Source: an uncultured Granulosicoccaceae bacterium
GTDB lineage: Bacteria; Pseudomonadota; Gammaproteobacteria; Granulosicoccales; Granulosicoccaceae
Assembly (NCBI GenBank): GCA_937923745.1
Contig: CALDUO010000167.1
Span: 1-40,281 of the forward strand
Direction: 5' to 3'
DNA length: 40,281 nucleotides
Position numbers and translations under genes: made by a program. Of this stretch, positions 17,824 to 26,328 are shown piece after piece. Numbering within the stretch: position 1 is the stretch's first letter; each line of letters begins with the position of its first letter. The notes under the pieces are model-generated. The model had not been told where the DNA came from, did no database searches, and worked only from the letters and a program-made list of their open reading frames with translations.

Positions 17824-17929
17824 TGCTGTGGTTTATGGTGTTGTTGGTTTAAAGGTGCCGACTGTTTTGTGGTGTCTTTTGAGTCAACAGCGCCAGTTAA
17901 CTTGGTCCTTGCTGCTTGTTTTTATGTTT

Positions 17930-17989
17930 GCCCCGGAATTTAAATGTTAGCCCAGGAGTTTAAATGTTAGCCCAAGAGTTGAAATATTA
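17930..17989 (+). repeat. Three 20-bp tandem repeats leading into a terminator
   Basis: Units at 17930, 17950 and 17970 of the form gccc(c/a)(g/a)gagtttaaatgtta, exact period 20. The next unit at 17990 begins with the same gcccc, but it is the left arm of the terminator hairpin. The array seems to have grown by duplication at the terminator stem. Confidence 0.85.
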
Positions 17990-18021
17990 GCCCCGGGGAT
18001 GCTCCCGGGGCATTCGTTTTT
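17990..18021 (+). terminator. Intrinsic terminator after the rhomboid gene
   Basis: Stem GCCCCGGG (17990-17997), six-base loop, CCCGGGGC (18004-18011), then attcg and five T (18017-18021). An all-GC-rich 8-bp stem followed by a U-tract fits a rho-independent terminator for the plus strand. The converse strand has no T-run, so it would not serve amtB well. Confidence 0.75.
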
Positions 18022-18054
18022 GCGTCAGACTATGGGCGTTTTAACCGTTAAAGA

Positions 18055-19311
18055 TTAAGACTTGCTGCCGGTGAATTCCGGGTAGGCTTCGATGCCGCAC
18101 TCTGCAAGATCGACCCCTTCGTATTCGTGCTCTTCGCTTACCCGAATACCCATAATGCCTTTCAGGATGGCCCAGATCACAAGGCTGGCAACGAAGGTCC
18201 ACCCGAAGATCACTGCGAGACCATAGAGCTGCGCGCCCAGTGTTGCGTCGGTATTGGTTAGCGGTACTAACAGCAAACCCAAAATACCAACAACACCGTG
18301 TACCGAAATAGCACCAACCGGGTCATCGATTCTCATTTTATCGAGTGTAATGATCGCAAAGACAACCAGCACACCACCGGCCATACCAATCAGTGTTGCC
18401 TGACCGGGTGTTGGGTTCAGTGGCTCGGCTGTGATAGCAACCAGGCCAGCGAGTGCGCCGTTCAGTGCCATGGTTAAATCGGCCTTACCCCAGAGTAGTC
18501 TTACTGTGATCAGTGCAGCTACAACACCACCAGCGGCTGCCATGTTGGTGTTCACGAAAACGAGGGCTACCGCGTTTGCCTCGCCGACATCCGAGACCTT
18601 CAGCTCCGAGCCGCCGTTAAAACCAAACCACCCCATCCACAAAATAAACGTGCCCAGCGTTGCCAATGGCATGTTGGCACCGGGAATGGGTTTGATTTGA
18701 CCGTTTGCCTGGTATTTGCCTTTGCGTGCACCCAGCAACAGTACGCCTGCGAGTGCCGCTGCGGCGCCACACATATGAACAACGCCAGAGCCAGCGAAAT
18801 CCTGAAAACCGGCAGCATCCAGAAAGCCACCACCCCATTTCCAGTAACCCTGCAGCGGATAGATAAAGGCGGTAAAGATGGTTGCGAATGCCAGAAACGC
18901 CCACAGCTTCATTCGCTCAGCAACGGCACCTGACACAATAGACATCGCAGTAGCAACAAACACGACCTGAAAAAAGAAGTCAGACATGTTGGAGTAATAA
19001 GGTGCGCCTTCTGCACCACTGACGACATCGGCCACGGCGTTATCAGCGCCCAGGAAAAAACTGATTCCGGGCCAATAAGCGCTAACTGCGCTGTCGCCTG
19101 GATACATAATGTTGTAGCCCATGATCATATACATCAAACAGGCGATAGCGAATAGTGCGATGTTTTTGGTCAGAATTTCTGCGGTATTTTTTGATCTGAC
19201 CAAGCCTGCTTCCAGCATGGAAAATCCGGCGGCCATCCACATAACGAGTGCACCCGACACCAGAAAATAGAAGGTGTCCAATGCATAACTAAGTTCGGCA
19301 ATCTGTTCCAT
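18055..19311 (-). CDS. amtB: Ammonium transporter AmtB
   Basis: Inner-membrane ammonium channel/transporter that is gated by GlnK. The 418-residue chain has about 11 membrane helices. The two pore histidines are in GSGVVHMCGAAAALAG and ISVHGVVGILGLL, and the family hallmark WMGWFGFNGGSEL is present. The N-terminus (MEQIAELSYALDTFYFLVSGALVMWMAAG) starts directly with the first helix and lacks the cleaved signal peptide of Escherichia coli AmtB, as in many proteobacterial homologues. It lies 27 bases downstream of glnK, the normal operon order, and shares its sigma-54 promoter. Confidence 0.97.
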   Translation of the reverse strand: MEQIAELSYALDTFYFLVSGALVMWMAAGFSMLEAGLVRSKNTAEILTKNIALFAIACLMYMIMGYNIMYPGDSAVSAYWPGISFFLGADNAVADVVSGAEGAPYYSNMSDFFFQVVFVATAMSIVSGAVAERMKLWAFLAFATIFTAFIYPLQGYWKWGGGFLDAAGFQDFAGSGVVHMCGAAAALAGVLLLGARKGKYQANGQIKPIPGANMPLATLGTFILWMGWFGFNGGSELKVSDVGEANAVALVFVNTNMAAAGGVVAALITVRLLWGKADLTMALNGALAGLVAITAEPLNPTPGQATLIGMAGGVLVVFAIITLDKMRIDDPVGAISVHGVVGILGLLLVPLTNTDATLGAQLYGLAVIFGWTFVASLVIWAILKGIMGIRVSEEHEYEGVDLAECGIEAYPEFTGSKS

Positions 19312-19338
19312 AGTGATCTCTCTGTTAAGCCTCGGGAG

Positions 19339-19689
<351 letters not shown>

Positions 19690-19714
19690 TTAAGTTGATT
19701 CCGAGACCGATAGC

Positions 19715-19729
19715 GCATCGTCTGTGCCA
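19715..19729 (-). promoter_or_regulatory. Sigma-54 promoter of glnK-amtB
   Basis: Read on the minus strand: TGGCAC AGACG ATGC, matching the RpoN consensus TGGCAC-N5-TTGC at every position but one, with GG and GC exactly ten bases apart. It lies about 40 bases before the glnK start, leaving a normal leader of around 25-30 bases. Expression under nitrogen limitation is expected. Confidence 0.85.
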
Positions 19730-19793
19730 TTAGAAATTATTGTTGTAAATCAGGGGGTTATGATTATTGCGGCTTGTTTTGATAGAAGCGAGC

Positions 19794-19808
19794 GCACACT
19801 GGTAGTGC
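19794..19808. promoter_or_regulatory. NtrC-like enhancer site upstream of glnK
   Basis: GCAC-N7-GTGC dyad, the half-site spacing of the NtrC consensus. It sits about 65-80 bp upstream of the -24/-12 promoter, where an enhancer for sigma-54 would be. A single half-site (TTGCACT) follows at about 19826. Inference from motif and position only. Confidence 0.6.
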
Positions 19809-19919
19809 GTATGTCTGGCCAATTTGCACTAAAACAGAACGTCGCTGCGTGAGTTTGCAGCATGTGTTTTTTAAATGAAGTAACATACCGGGACGACACA
19901 GTGAGAACCGGAAACTTCC

Positions 19920-20168
19920 ATGATTGATGCACGACTGTTTGATGATCTGGCCGAGAATCTGGGCAAACTGTTGCCGCCCGGCGTGTCTGACATGAAGTCG
20001 GACTTTGAAAAGAACGCGAAGACGGTGCTGCAGAGCACCCTAAACAAAATGGACTTGGTGACGCGTGAAGAATTTGATATCCAGGCAGCTGTGCTGCAGA
20101 AAACCCGCTCCAGACTCAAAGCACTGGAAGAACGTCTCGAACAGCTTGAGGGTCAGCGAGAGGGTTAA
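19920..20168 (+). CDS. ubiK: Ubiquinone biosynthesis accessory factor UbiK (YqiC/BMFP family)
   Basis: 82 residues. MIDARLFDDLAENLGKLLPPG and the following SDMKSDFEKNAKTVLQSTLNKMDLVTREEFD are diagnostic of the family. The C-terminal third, LQKTRSRLKALEERLEQLE, is a trimerising coiled coil. In Escherichia coli UbiK interacts with UbiJ and supports aerobic ubiquinone synthesis; the protein also binds membranes. Divergent from glnK, with about 240 bp of shared upstream sequence, and followed at ~180 bp by the ComM-like gene. Confidence 0.95.
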   Translation: MIDARLFDDLAENLGKLLPPGVSDMKSDFEKNAKTVLQSTLNKMDLVTREEFDIQAAVLQKTRSRLKALEERLEQLEGQREG

Positions 20169-20351
20169 CCCAACCCTGGTCCAGCACCAGCGGCCAGAAC
20201 CAAACCACAATAGATTGCTGACCTGTGTAAGGGCGGGCGCTGCCCGCGCACACTCTGTTGGTTTTATCACCTGCAGCACTGAGTTACAAAGCAGCTGTAC
20301 CACACGCGGTGTTGTTAATACCGAGGCGTGTCTCCCCCCTGGTGGTGCCCG

Positions 20352-21851
20352 ATGAATTTCGCGCGGGTCTACAGCCGTTCACTGTCAGGCGTCAACGCAC
20401 CGGAAGTCAGCGTTGAAGTGCATATCGCTGGCGGATTACCTGCACTGTCTATCGTTGGTCTTGCGGCCACATCGGTCAAAGAGAGCAAAGACCGCGTTCG
20501 TGCCGCGATCAAAAATGCCGGTTTCGACTTTCCGCCCGGTAAAATCATTATTAACCTTGCGCCTGCCGATGTGCCCAAGACCGGTGGGCGTTTTGATCTA
20601 CCCATTGCGATCGGCATTCTTGCCGCTGCTGGATTCATCAGCACCGATCATTTGGAACGTTATGAATGTATGGGTGAGTTGGCACTCAGTGGCAAGTTGC
20701 GTCCGGTGACCGGTGCGCTGCCAACGGCCATAGGTGCCGCGACATCCGGTCGCCCTCTGGTAGTGCCGCAGGCCAACGCCGAAGAGGCGGCATTGATTGA
20801 TGATGCTGTTATTTATGGGGCTGCTTCGTTATTGGATGTCAGCAGGCTGTATAACGGAGAGTCAGGGTGTCTGCGGGTATTGTCACGGGTGACTGACATC
20901 GCACCGCCCGTGGTCGCCGACATGCAAGATGTCAAAGGACATGAGCAAGTAAAGCGTGCATTGACCATTGCAGCTGCAGGTGCTCATAATATTCTGTTGT
21001 CCGGCCCACCCGGAACCGGCAAGTCGATGCTTGCGCAAAGACTACCGGGCATATTGCCGGCCATGACCCGTGCAGAGGCCATTGAAACTGCAACACTGGC
21101 GTCCATCGGTCGTTCGGGGTTTGATATTCAACAATGGGCGGTCAGGCCGTTTCGGTCACCTCACCATACGGCATCCGGGGTGGCGCTGGTGGGCGGGGGT
21201 TCGCCGCCATTGCCCGGTGAAATTTCGCACGCGCACAACGGTGTTTTGTTTCTGGATGAACTCACCGAGTTTCCGGCGCACGTTTTGGATGTGCTCCGCG
21301 AGCCTATGGAAACAGGCAGTATAAACATCGCACGTGCTACGTCGCACGCAACGTTTAATGCAAGGTTTCAACTGGTTGCAGCGTGTAACCCTTGTCCGTG
21401 TGGATTCGCTGGCGATGATACCGTTGTGTGCCGATGTTCACCCGATCAAGTGGCGCGTTATCAGGCGAGAGTGTCGGGACCCTTTCTGGACAGAATCGAC
21501 ATGATTGTGCCTGTGCCCAGAATTCCCTATGCTGACCTTCGGAAAAAACCGCAGTCCATCGACACCAGTGAATCGATACGGCAACAGGTGGAAGACTGTC
21601 GGGAGGTGCAGGTCAAAAGGCAGGGGGTGACCAATGCCCAATTGCAGACTGCCGATATCGAACAATTTTGCGGCTTGTCATCGGACAACGAAACATTAAT
21701 GGACACAATTAGCGAACAGCTAACGCTGTCGTTACGGGCTTATATGCGTGTGTTGAGACTGGCTCGCACTATCGCTGATGTGGCGCATAGTGGCACTATT
21801 GAGCGTGCTCATATTCTTGAGGCTGTGGGGTATCGTCGGGACGGGTTGTAG
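20352..21851 (+). CDS. comM: YifB/ComM-type Mg-chelatase-like AAA+ ATPase
   Basis: 499 residues from ATG 20352 (MNFARVYSRSLSGV). The N-terminal Lon-substrate-like domain (about 1-180) carries PALSIVGLAATSVKESKDRVRAA and PADVPKTGGRFDLPIAIG. It is followed by the AAA+ core with Walker A LSGPPGTGKS, Walker B VLFLDEL, and the paired cysteine motifs CNPCPCG and CRCSP. The C-terminal domain includes the arginine-containing RYQARVSGPFLDRIDM. ComM is a DNA branch-migration helicase that helps integrate DNA during natural transformation and is also present in species not known to be competent. The longer start at 20328 adds eight unlikely residues. Confidence 0.95.
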   Translation: MNFARVYSRSLSGVNAPEVSVEVHIAGGLPALSIVGLAATSVKESKDRVRAAIKNAGFDFPPGKIIINLAPADVPKTGGRFDLPIAIGILAAAGFISTDHLERYECMGELALSGKLRPVTGALPTAIGAATSGRPLVVPQANAEEAALIDDAVIYGAASLLDVSRLYNGESGCLRVLSRVTDIAPPVVADMQDVKGHEQVKRALTIAAAGAHNILLSGPPGTGKSMLAQRLPGILPAMTRAEAIETATLASIGRSGFDIQQWAVRPFRSPHHTASGVALVGGGSPPLPGEISHAHNGVLFLDELTEFPAHVLDVLREPMETGSINIARATSHATFNARFQLVAACNPCPCGFAGDDTVVCRCSPDQVARYQARVSGPFLDRIDMIVPVPRIPYADLRKKPQSIDTSESIRQQVEDCREVQVKRQGVTNAQLQTADIEQFCGLSSDNETLMDTISEQLTLSLRAYMRVLRLARTIADVAHSGTIERAHILEAVGYRRDGL

Positions 21852-21856
21852 AGGCC

Positions 21857-21880
21857 GTGTGGCAACGGCGATTGCCACAC
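21857..21880. terminator. Hairpin downstream of the comM-like gene
   Basis: Perfect 9-bp stem GTGTGGCAA / TTGCCACAC with a six-base loop, five bases after the stop codon. The following plus-strand sequence is only moderately T-rich, so termination would be weak. It lies between convergent genes and could act on either strand. Confidence 0.5.
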
Positions 21881-21917
21881 CTACTCTTGCCCACTGTTTT
21901 ATGCAGTGATAGATCGA

Positions 21918-22871
21918 CTAGGAAGCTTTTTTTAACTGAGCGTCCTGTGAGTGGGATACTGAATCAGACGATCTCTGTTGTTCATAAAAGTCATGTAAAA
22001 ACGGACGAAAATTATTCAGTAATACATGGTGGAAACTGTGGGAATAATGACAAATCGAGCTGCCTTCGCCAGCAAGCGCAACTTCACGGCCGTGTTGGCC
22101 AATTAAGTCGGTAGAGTCGAAAATACCATAACCAAGGTCAGATGAAAATTCCTTAATATAAGATCGCAGCGGATGGCGTTTCTCGATCGGTGCATCAGCC
22201 AGATCAAAATGTGGTACGACTACCAGAGGTTTGTCTGTCATTTTCGTGAGGTCTGTTAGTGCGTCGTAGAATTCTTCCTTGGTTTCGACTCTTTTCCTAA
22301 GGTTATTCAGTATAAATCGGACGTTCTCGTTGTCAGGAATTCCTTTTGAAGGTAATGCGCTGATGGTTTCGTTGACAATATCCTGTGATATTTCACCGTC
22401 TTCAGTCGTGACAGCACGCCACCAATTTAGTAAAGGTTTGCCGCCAACTTTTATAAATTGCTGTTCCACATAACTTGCATTGACCTCCATGCCGTCACAC
22501 GTAAAGTTGTTCAGGGTGCTTGCCTCTACCACCAGTAGCTCGATGGAGTCGAGTAATTCTGCAGTATACCGTTTCAGTTGACCTTGAGCATCCTCGAGCT
22601 TTTTCCAAAATATCAAAGGCTGAATTTCTTCCATAAAATCTGTACGATTTTTCAGGAAATTATAATACTGAATAGCTTGTCTGGGGGTGTGCGTGAATAT
22701 GCCGAAGTTATAGGTTACTATTTCACAGGGAACGCTATTTCCCATTGCCTGTGTTGCTTCTTCAGATTTGTACATATTGACCAGCAAGTCACGGGCACGG
22801 CAAGAGCCAAGCACGCCAACTCTGATTTTTCGGTTCAGATCGTCCGGGTGCTGAACGTCAACAATTAACAT
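21918..22871 (-). CDS. SGNH-hydrolase-like protein in an acyl-ligase/ACP unit, unrecognised
   Basis: 317 residues, no signal peptide or membrane helix. RVGVLGSCRARDLL (GSC at residues 22-24) after a hydrophobic strand resembles the nucleophile block of SGNH/GDSL-like or WcbI-type proteins. Later features are VVVPHFDLAD, the near-terminal FDSTDLIGQHG and a His-rich HYSHSFHHVLL, which could provide catalytic residues. I cannot assign a known family. Being third after an acyl-AMP ligase and an ACP, a role in moving or removing an acyl group from the carrier is plausible inference. The gene is AT-richer than those on either side, as are its two partners. Confidence 0.6.
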   Translation of the reverse strand: MLIVDVQHPDDLNRKIRVGVLGSCRARDLLVNMYKSEEATQAMGNSVPCEIVTYNFGIFTHTPRQAIQYYNFLKNRTDFMEEIQPLIFWKKLEDAQGQLKRYTAELLDSIELLVVEASTLNNFTCDGMEVNASYVEQQFIKVGGKPLLNWWRAVTTEDGEISQDIVNETISALPSKGIPDNENVRFILNNLRKRVETKEEFYDALTDLTKMTDKPLVVVPHFDLADAPIEKRHPLRSYIKEFSSDLGYGIFDSTDLIGQHGREVALAGEGSSICHYSHSFHHVLLNNFRPFLHDFYEQQRSSDSVSHSQDAQLKKAS

Positions 22872-22953
22872 GGGAAATTGCCTTTTCTAAAAAGTGATAT
22901 AAAGATGGAAGCTTGTGAGGCTGATAGGTGCTGATACAGAAAACGATGTTAAA

Positions 22954-23193
22954 TTATGCGGCCTCAAATAAGGTGACCAGTTCACCAATATTTTTGGTTT
23001 TGTAGGTCATCTCAATCGGTACTTCAATGTCTGTTTCCATCTCAATGTTCAGCATGATTCTGACATGTGCCAAAGAATCCCAGCCCGGAACCTGATTGGC
23101 TGTAGTGTGTTCTGTGATGACACTTGAGTCTTCCAACGGTGTCTCTTCAACAATGGATTCTTTGATGATGTCTAGTATTTCTGTTCTGGTCAT
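22954..23193 (-). CDS. Acyl carrier protein
   Basis: 79 residues, acidic. The phosphopantetheine attachment serine is in VPGWDSLAHVRIM (Ser40), and the four-helix PP-binding pattern is complete. It differs from housekeeping AcpP (DSLDTVEL) and looks like the dedicated carriers next to acyl-AMP ligases. It lies 32 bases downstream of the ligase gene and 82 upstream of the SGNH-like gene, so the three probably form one transcript. The ligase would load a fatty or other carboxylic acid onto it. Confidence 0.92.
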   Translation of the reverse strand: MTRTEILDIIKESIVEETPLEDSSVITEHTTANQVPGWDSLAHVRIMLNIEMETDIEVPIEMTYKTKNIGELVTLFEAA

Positions 23194-23225
23194 GGTGGTG
23201 TCGTTCCTGAAATTATTTGTTGTTG

Positions 23226-24893
23226 TCAGGCTGCTTTGCCATGGTCTTTGGCAGCGAGCCTTTGTGAATATCGACGGCTGTTTTCGCTTCTGCTGATCTT
23301 TCCGTTAGAGGTTTTTATCAGTTCTCCTGCGGTCATAAATTCGATATGTTGAGGGACGATATCGAGTTCAGATTGCAATATCTGTACAATAGATTGCCTG
23401 ATGCTGTCTTCGTCAATCACTGCGCTTGAATCAGTTTCTGCCAGCACTACCATCACCTCTGAGCCGACCCGATCATCAAACTGTGATATCGCCACAGATC
23501 GTCCGGGTTTTAACCCCGGTATGTTGGCAATCAGAGCTTCAACCTGATGAGCATAGATATTCCTGCCATTGATAATGATTAAGTCATCAATTCGCCCCAA
23601 CACATACAGCTCCTGTTGATGAATAAAGCCCAAATCATTGGTTTTGTATTGTCCGTTTTGAAGTGCTTTCGCTGTTCGTTCAGTGTCTTTGTTATAACCG
23701 GAGAAGAGATACTTTCCGCTGATCGTGATTTCGCCAATTGTGTCATCGCTTAATGCGACACCGTCTTCATCCCTAATGGTGATAGATATTCCGTCAACAC
23801 AGGTGCCGGTTGAAATGAGTGATTGGCTGCTATCACCTTGTGACCGTAGCTGAATGTTGTCACCTCTATTCAAGCTCTCCGGTTTAACGAAGATTTTACG
23901 GGGTGCCTCTCCGAGGTTGGTTTGAGTGACGCCAAATACCGTTTCCGCCATTGCGTAGCAGCACTGAAGTTGATTGGGTGTTACACCGGAGAGGGAAAAT
24001 GCGTCAGCAAACTTTTCAAAACTCGCCGATTTACAGGGCTCTGAGCAATTGATGAAGGCGCGCATGCCAGAGAGGTCAAATTTCTTTGCATATTTAGCGA
24101 GCGTGTTAGTGAGATGCTCAAAAGCGAAATTGGGTAACCAGCAAAGGGTCCCACGGTGTTTCTCTATCAGTTTAAACAGATTTTGAGGTCTGTTGATCCA
24201 GTCAAAAGCACTAAGCTGAACTGTTTTTATGCCATGAAACGAGGGCGTTATAAAGCAGGCTATGAGTCCCATGTCATGATAGGTGGGTAACCACGAGACA
24301 ATGACATCGTCATCGGTTAACTTCAGCGACTTCCCGTAAGCCAGAGAATGTTCTGTAATAGCGTCATACGAAAGCATGACGCCTTTTTTTAGCCCTGTGG
24401 TGCCTGAGCTATGTTGGAGAAATGCAATGGCATCCTCTGGACTGTCGCAAAAATCACCAAGATCAGTTTCAAAATCCTCTACAGCCACCATCGCGGTCTG
24501 TGTTGTGTTAAGACCTGCTGCTTCCATTTGCGTCTGCATGTCATGGTTAGTGACGATGACTGTTGGCTTTATGGTGTCAATGAGTGTTTGATGTGATTGC
24601 CAATAGAGCGCCGGGTTCTGCCGGGGTGAAGGGCACGGCATAAAACTGGGAATGTATCCACCCAGCATCGCTCCCAGAAAGACCGGGAATATGTCTTCAC
24701 AATGAGGTAAGAAAATAAGCGCTACACCCCGCTCCCCCGAGGCTTTATCGAGCGAGCAGATGGTTTGCCGGCATCGGGTTTCCAGATCACCCCATGTGAG
24801 CGTCACATCACCAGTGGCAGTGACAAATTCGCAGAATACGTCATTCTTGCGATGTTCAAACTGCGTGATAATCTGCGAAAGGTAACGGTTCAT
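23226..24893 (-). CDS. Fatty acyl-AMP ligase-like adenylating enzyme
   Basis: 555 residues of the ANL (AMP-binding) superfamily. The phosphate loop is LQHSSGTTGLKKGVMLSYDA (about 168-187). The YHDMG motif occurs as SWLPTYHDMGLIACF. Hinge and C-terminal motifs are GRIDDLIIINGRNIYAHQVE and the catalytic lysine in SNGKISRSE. YHDMGL plus the FAAL-like ordering suggests a fatty acyl-AMP ligase that passes the acyl group to a carrier protein rather than to CoA, in line with the ACP gene that follows. All catalytic elements look intact. First gene of a three-gene minus-strand unit; product unknown. Confidence 0.9.
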   Translation of the reverse strand: MNRYLSQIITQFEHRKNDVFCEFVTATGDVTLTWGDLETRCRQTICSLDKASGERGVALIFLPHCEDIFPVFLGAMLGGYIPSFMPCPSPRQNPALYWQSHQTLIDTIKPTVIVTNHDMQTQMEAAGLNTTQTAMVAVEDFETDLGDFCDSPEDAIAFLQHSSGTTGLKKGVMLSYDAITEHSLAYGKSLKLTDDDVIVSWLPTYHDMGLIACFITPSFHGIKTVQLSAFDWINRPQNLFKLIEKHRGTLCWLPNFAFEHLTNTLAKYAKKFDLSGMRAFINCSEPCKSASFEKFADAFSLSGVTPNQLQCCYAMAETVFGVTQTNLGEAPRKIFVKPESLNRGDNIQLRSQGDSSQSLISTGTCVDGISITIRDEDGVALSDDTIGEITISGKYLFSGYNKDTERTAKALQNGQYKTNDLGFIHQQELYVLGRIDDLIIINGRNIYAHQVEALIANIPGLKPGRSVAISQFDDRVGSEVMVVLAETDSSAVIDEDSIRQSIVQILQSELDIVPQHIEFMTAGELIKTSNGKISRSENSRRYSQRLAAKDHGKAA

Positions 24894-25300
24894 TGCCGGT
24901 CTGGTCTCAGTTGGACGATTGGTGCATGGTTTGCCGAGCTGCGCGGCGACTCATCACAGCCGCATTCAATGCGAAAAGAATATGCCATTTGGTTCACAAA
25001 AATTAGTCTGTGCGGTTGATGCACCAATCGGTCATCTACAGGTAGGGACGGACCCTATCCGCAGGGTAGCGAGAGAGGATGATTGGCTAGCCGAGTGTCT
25101 GCTGTGATCGTTAAACCGTGTTTGTCCTTCAGCGGCTTTAGGTGGTTACCCTGTTGCGTCTGGTTTGGGAAAGCTAATAGCAGGAACATACAAGTGGTTG
25201 GCCAACAAGTGATTTGCCCACAATTGATTAGCCCATAAGATATTAGTTAATTTTTATGAAACAGTGTTGGAACGACAGGGGTGGCTGTTGTTGCAGTGGT
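24894..25300. other. Intergenic region with a 12-bp inverted repeat
   Basis: About 400 bp upstream of the acyl-ligase unit, without a supported gene. Perfect arms CGATTGGTGCAT (24916-24927) and ATGCACCAATCG (25019-25030) are 91 bp apart, the first about 23 bases before the ligase start codon. They could be operator half-sites or ends of an old small insertion. Further short repeats (ggccaacaagtg / gcccacaattg / gcccataag) occur at 25190-25245. Confidence 0.55.
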
Positions 25301-26317
25301 TTATGAGTTTCTGACTTTGACTAAATGCGCAACAATAGAGATTGCGATTTCCGCTGAAGTGCGGCTAGCGATATCGAGACCCACAGGCCCGACCAATCGA
25401 TTGATGTCTGTGGCCTCAAGACCCAGCCCGGACAAACGCTTTACTCGTTTTTCATAGTTGCGTCTGGAGCCAAGTGCACCTACGTAGAATGCGCGGGACG
25501 GCAGTGCTTCGAGTAAGGCAAGATCATCTACGTTTGGATCGTGGGTTAACGCGAGGACGGCTGAGTTTGCATCGGTGGCGTATTGTAGTACAGCGTCGTC
25601 GGGTGACATATCCAGCACAGGTACATTGGGTACCTTCCATGCTTCTTTGAATCCGGAGCGTGGTTCGCAGACGAGCACTTCGTAGTCAAGTGCCATTGCA
25701 AATTCTGCGGTGTAGCGCGATAGTTGCCCGGCACCGATAATCAGTATGCGCCAGTGGGGCCCGAAAACCTTGATGACTTTGTGACCCTCATACTGAAACC
25801 GTTGGTCACCGCTCAGTTCGCGCTGTAGTGTATTGAGCGTCTCGAGCTTTACGTCGCCAGTGTTTAGGTCTACGGTACGGCGAATGGTGTTTCTTTTATG
25901 AGTGGCTGCTGCAAGAGCCCGGAAGGCATCTGGGTCTGAAAAAGGCTCGAACACCAATTCTAATTCACCACCACAAGACAATCCGAAACGGCGCGCCTGT
26001 TCATCGTTAACATGTAGGGTAGAGATATGCCCTGTCGTATTGAGTGAGTTGTCTGGGTAGTTGTTTGATGGTTTAGCGTCGTGCTGTGATTGGTTTTGTT
26101 GCTCGCGAATCAAGGATTCGACCAGTTGTTTCTCTACACAACCACCCGAAACAGAGCCGACCAGTTTGCCATCGCTACGCACCGCTGCGATGGATCCTGC
26201 CGGTCTGGGTGAAGATCCCCATGTGCGAACTACGGTCACCAGAAATAGGCTGTGCCCTGATGCAAGCCAGTCATTGGCTGTTTGAATAACCTCTTGATCG
26301 CTATTTTGTATGCTCAT
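25301..26317 (-). CDS. XdhC-family molybdoenzyme maturation protein
   Basis: 338 residues. The N-terminal XdhC/CoxI domain has VVRTWGSSPRPAGS and the conserved cysteine in SVSGGCVEKQ. The C-terminal Rossmann domain starts at ILIIGAGQLSRYTAEFA and holds ALTHDPNVDDLALL and YVGALGSRRN. XdhC-type proteins bind molybdenum cofactor and help sulfurate and insert it into xanthine-oxidase-family enzymes. No such enzyme is in the window, so its client is elsewhere. A linker around residues 75-100, rich in Gln/Asn, is longer than usual. The gene starts 11 bp after the end of the molybdopterin-binding fusion gene, so the two form an operon. Confidence 0.92.
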   Translation of the reverse strand: MSIQNSDQEVIQTANDWLASGHSLFLVTVVRTWGSSPRPAGSIAAVRSDGKLVGSVSGGCVEKQLVESLIREQQNQSQHDAKPSNNYPDNSLNTTGHISTLHVNDEQARRFGLSCGGELELVFEPFSDPDAFRALAAATHKRNTIRRTVDLNTGDVKLETLNTLQRELSGDQRFQYEGHKVIKVFGPHWRILIIGAGQLSRYTAEFAMALDYEVLVCEPRSGFKEAWKVPNVPVLDMSPDDAVLQYATDANSAVLALTHDPNVDDLALLEALPSRAFYVGALGSRRNYEKRVKRLSGLGLEATDINRLVGPVGLDIASRTSAEIAISIVAHLVKVRNS

Positions 26318-26328
26318 CGTGTGTTGTG

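Noticed and set aside
25061-26289. Plus-strand frames opposite the XdhC gene
   Set aside because: Shadows of the well-supported minus-strand gene, without domain features.
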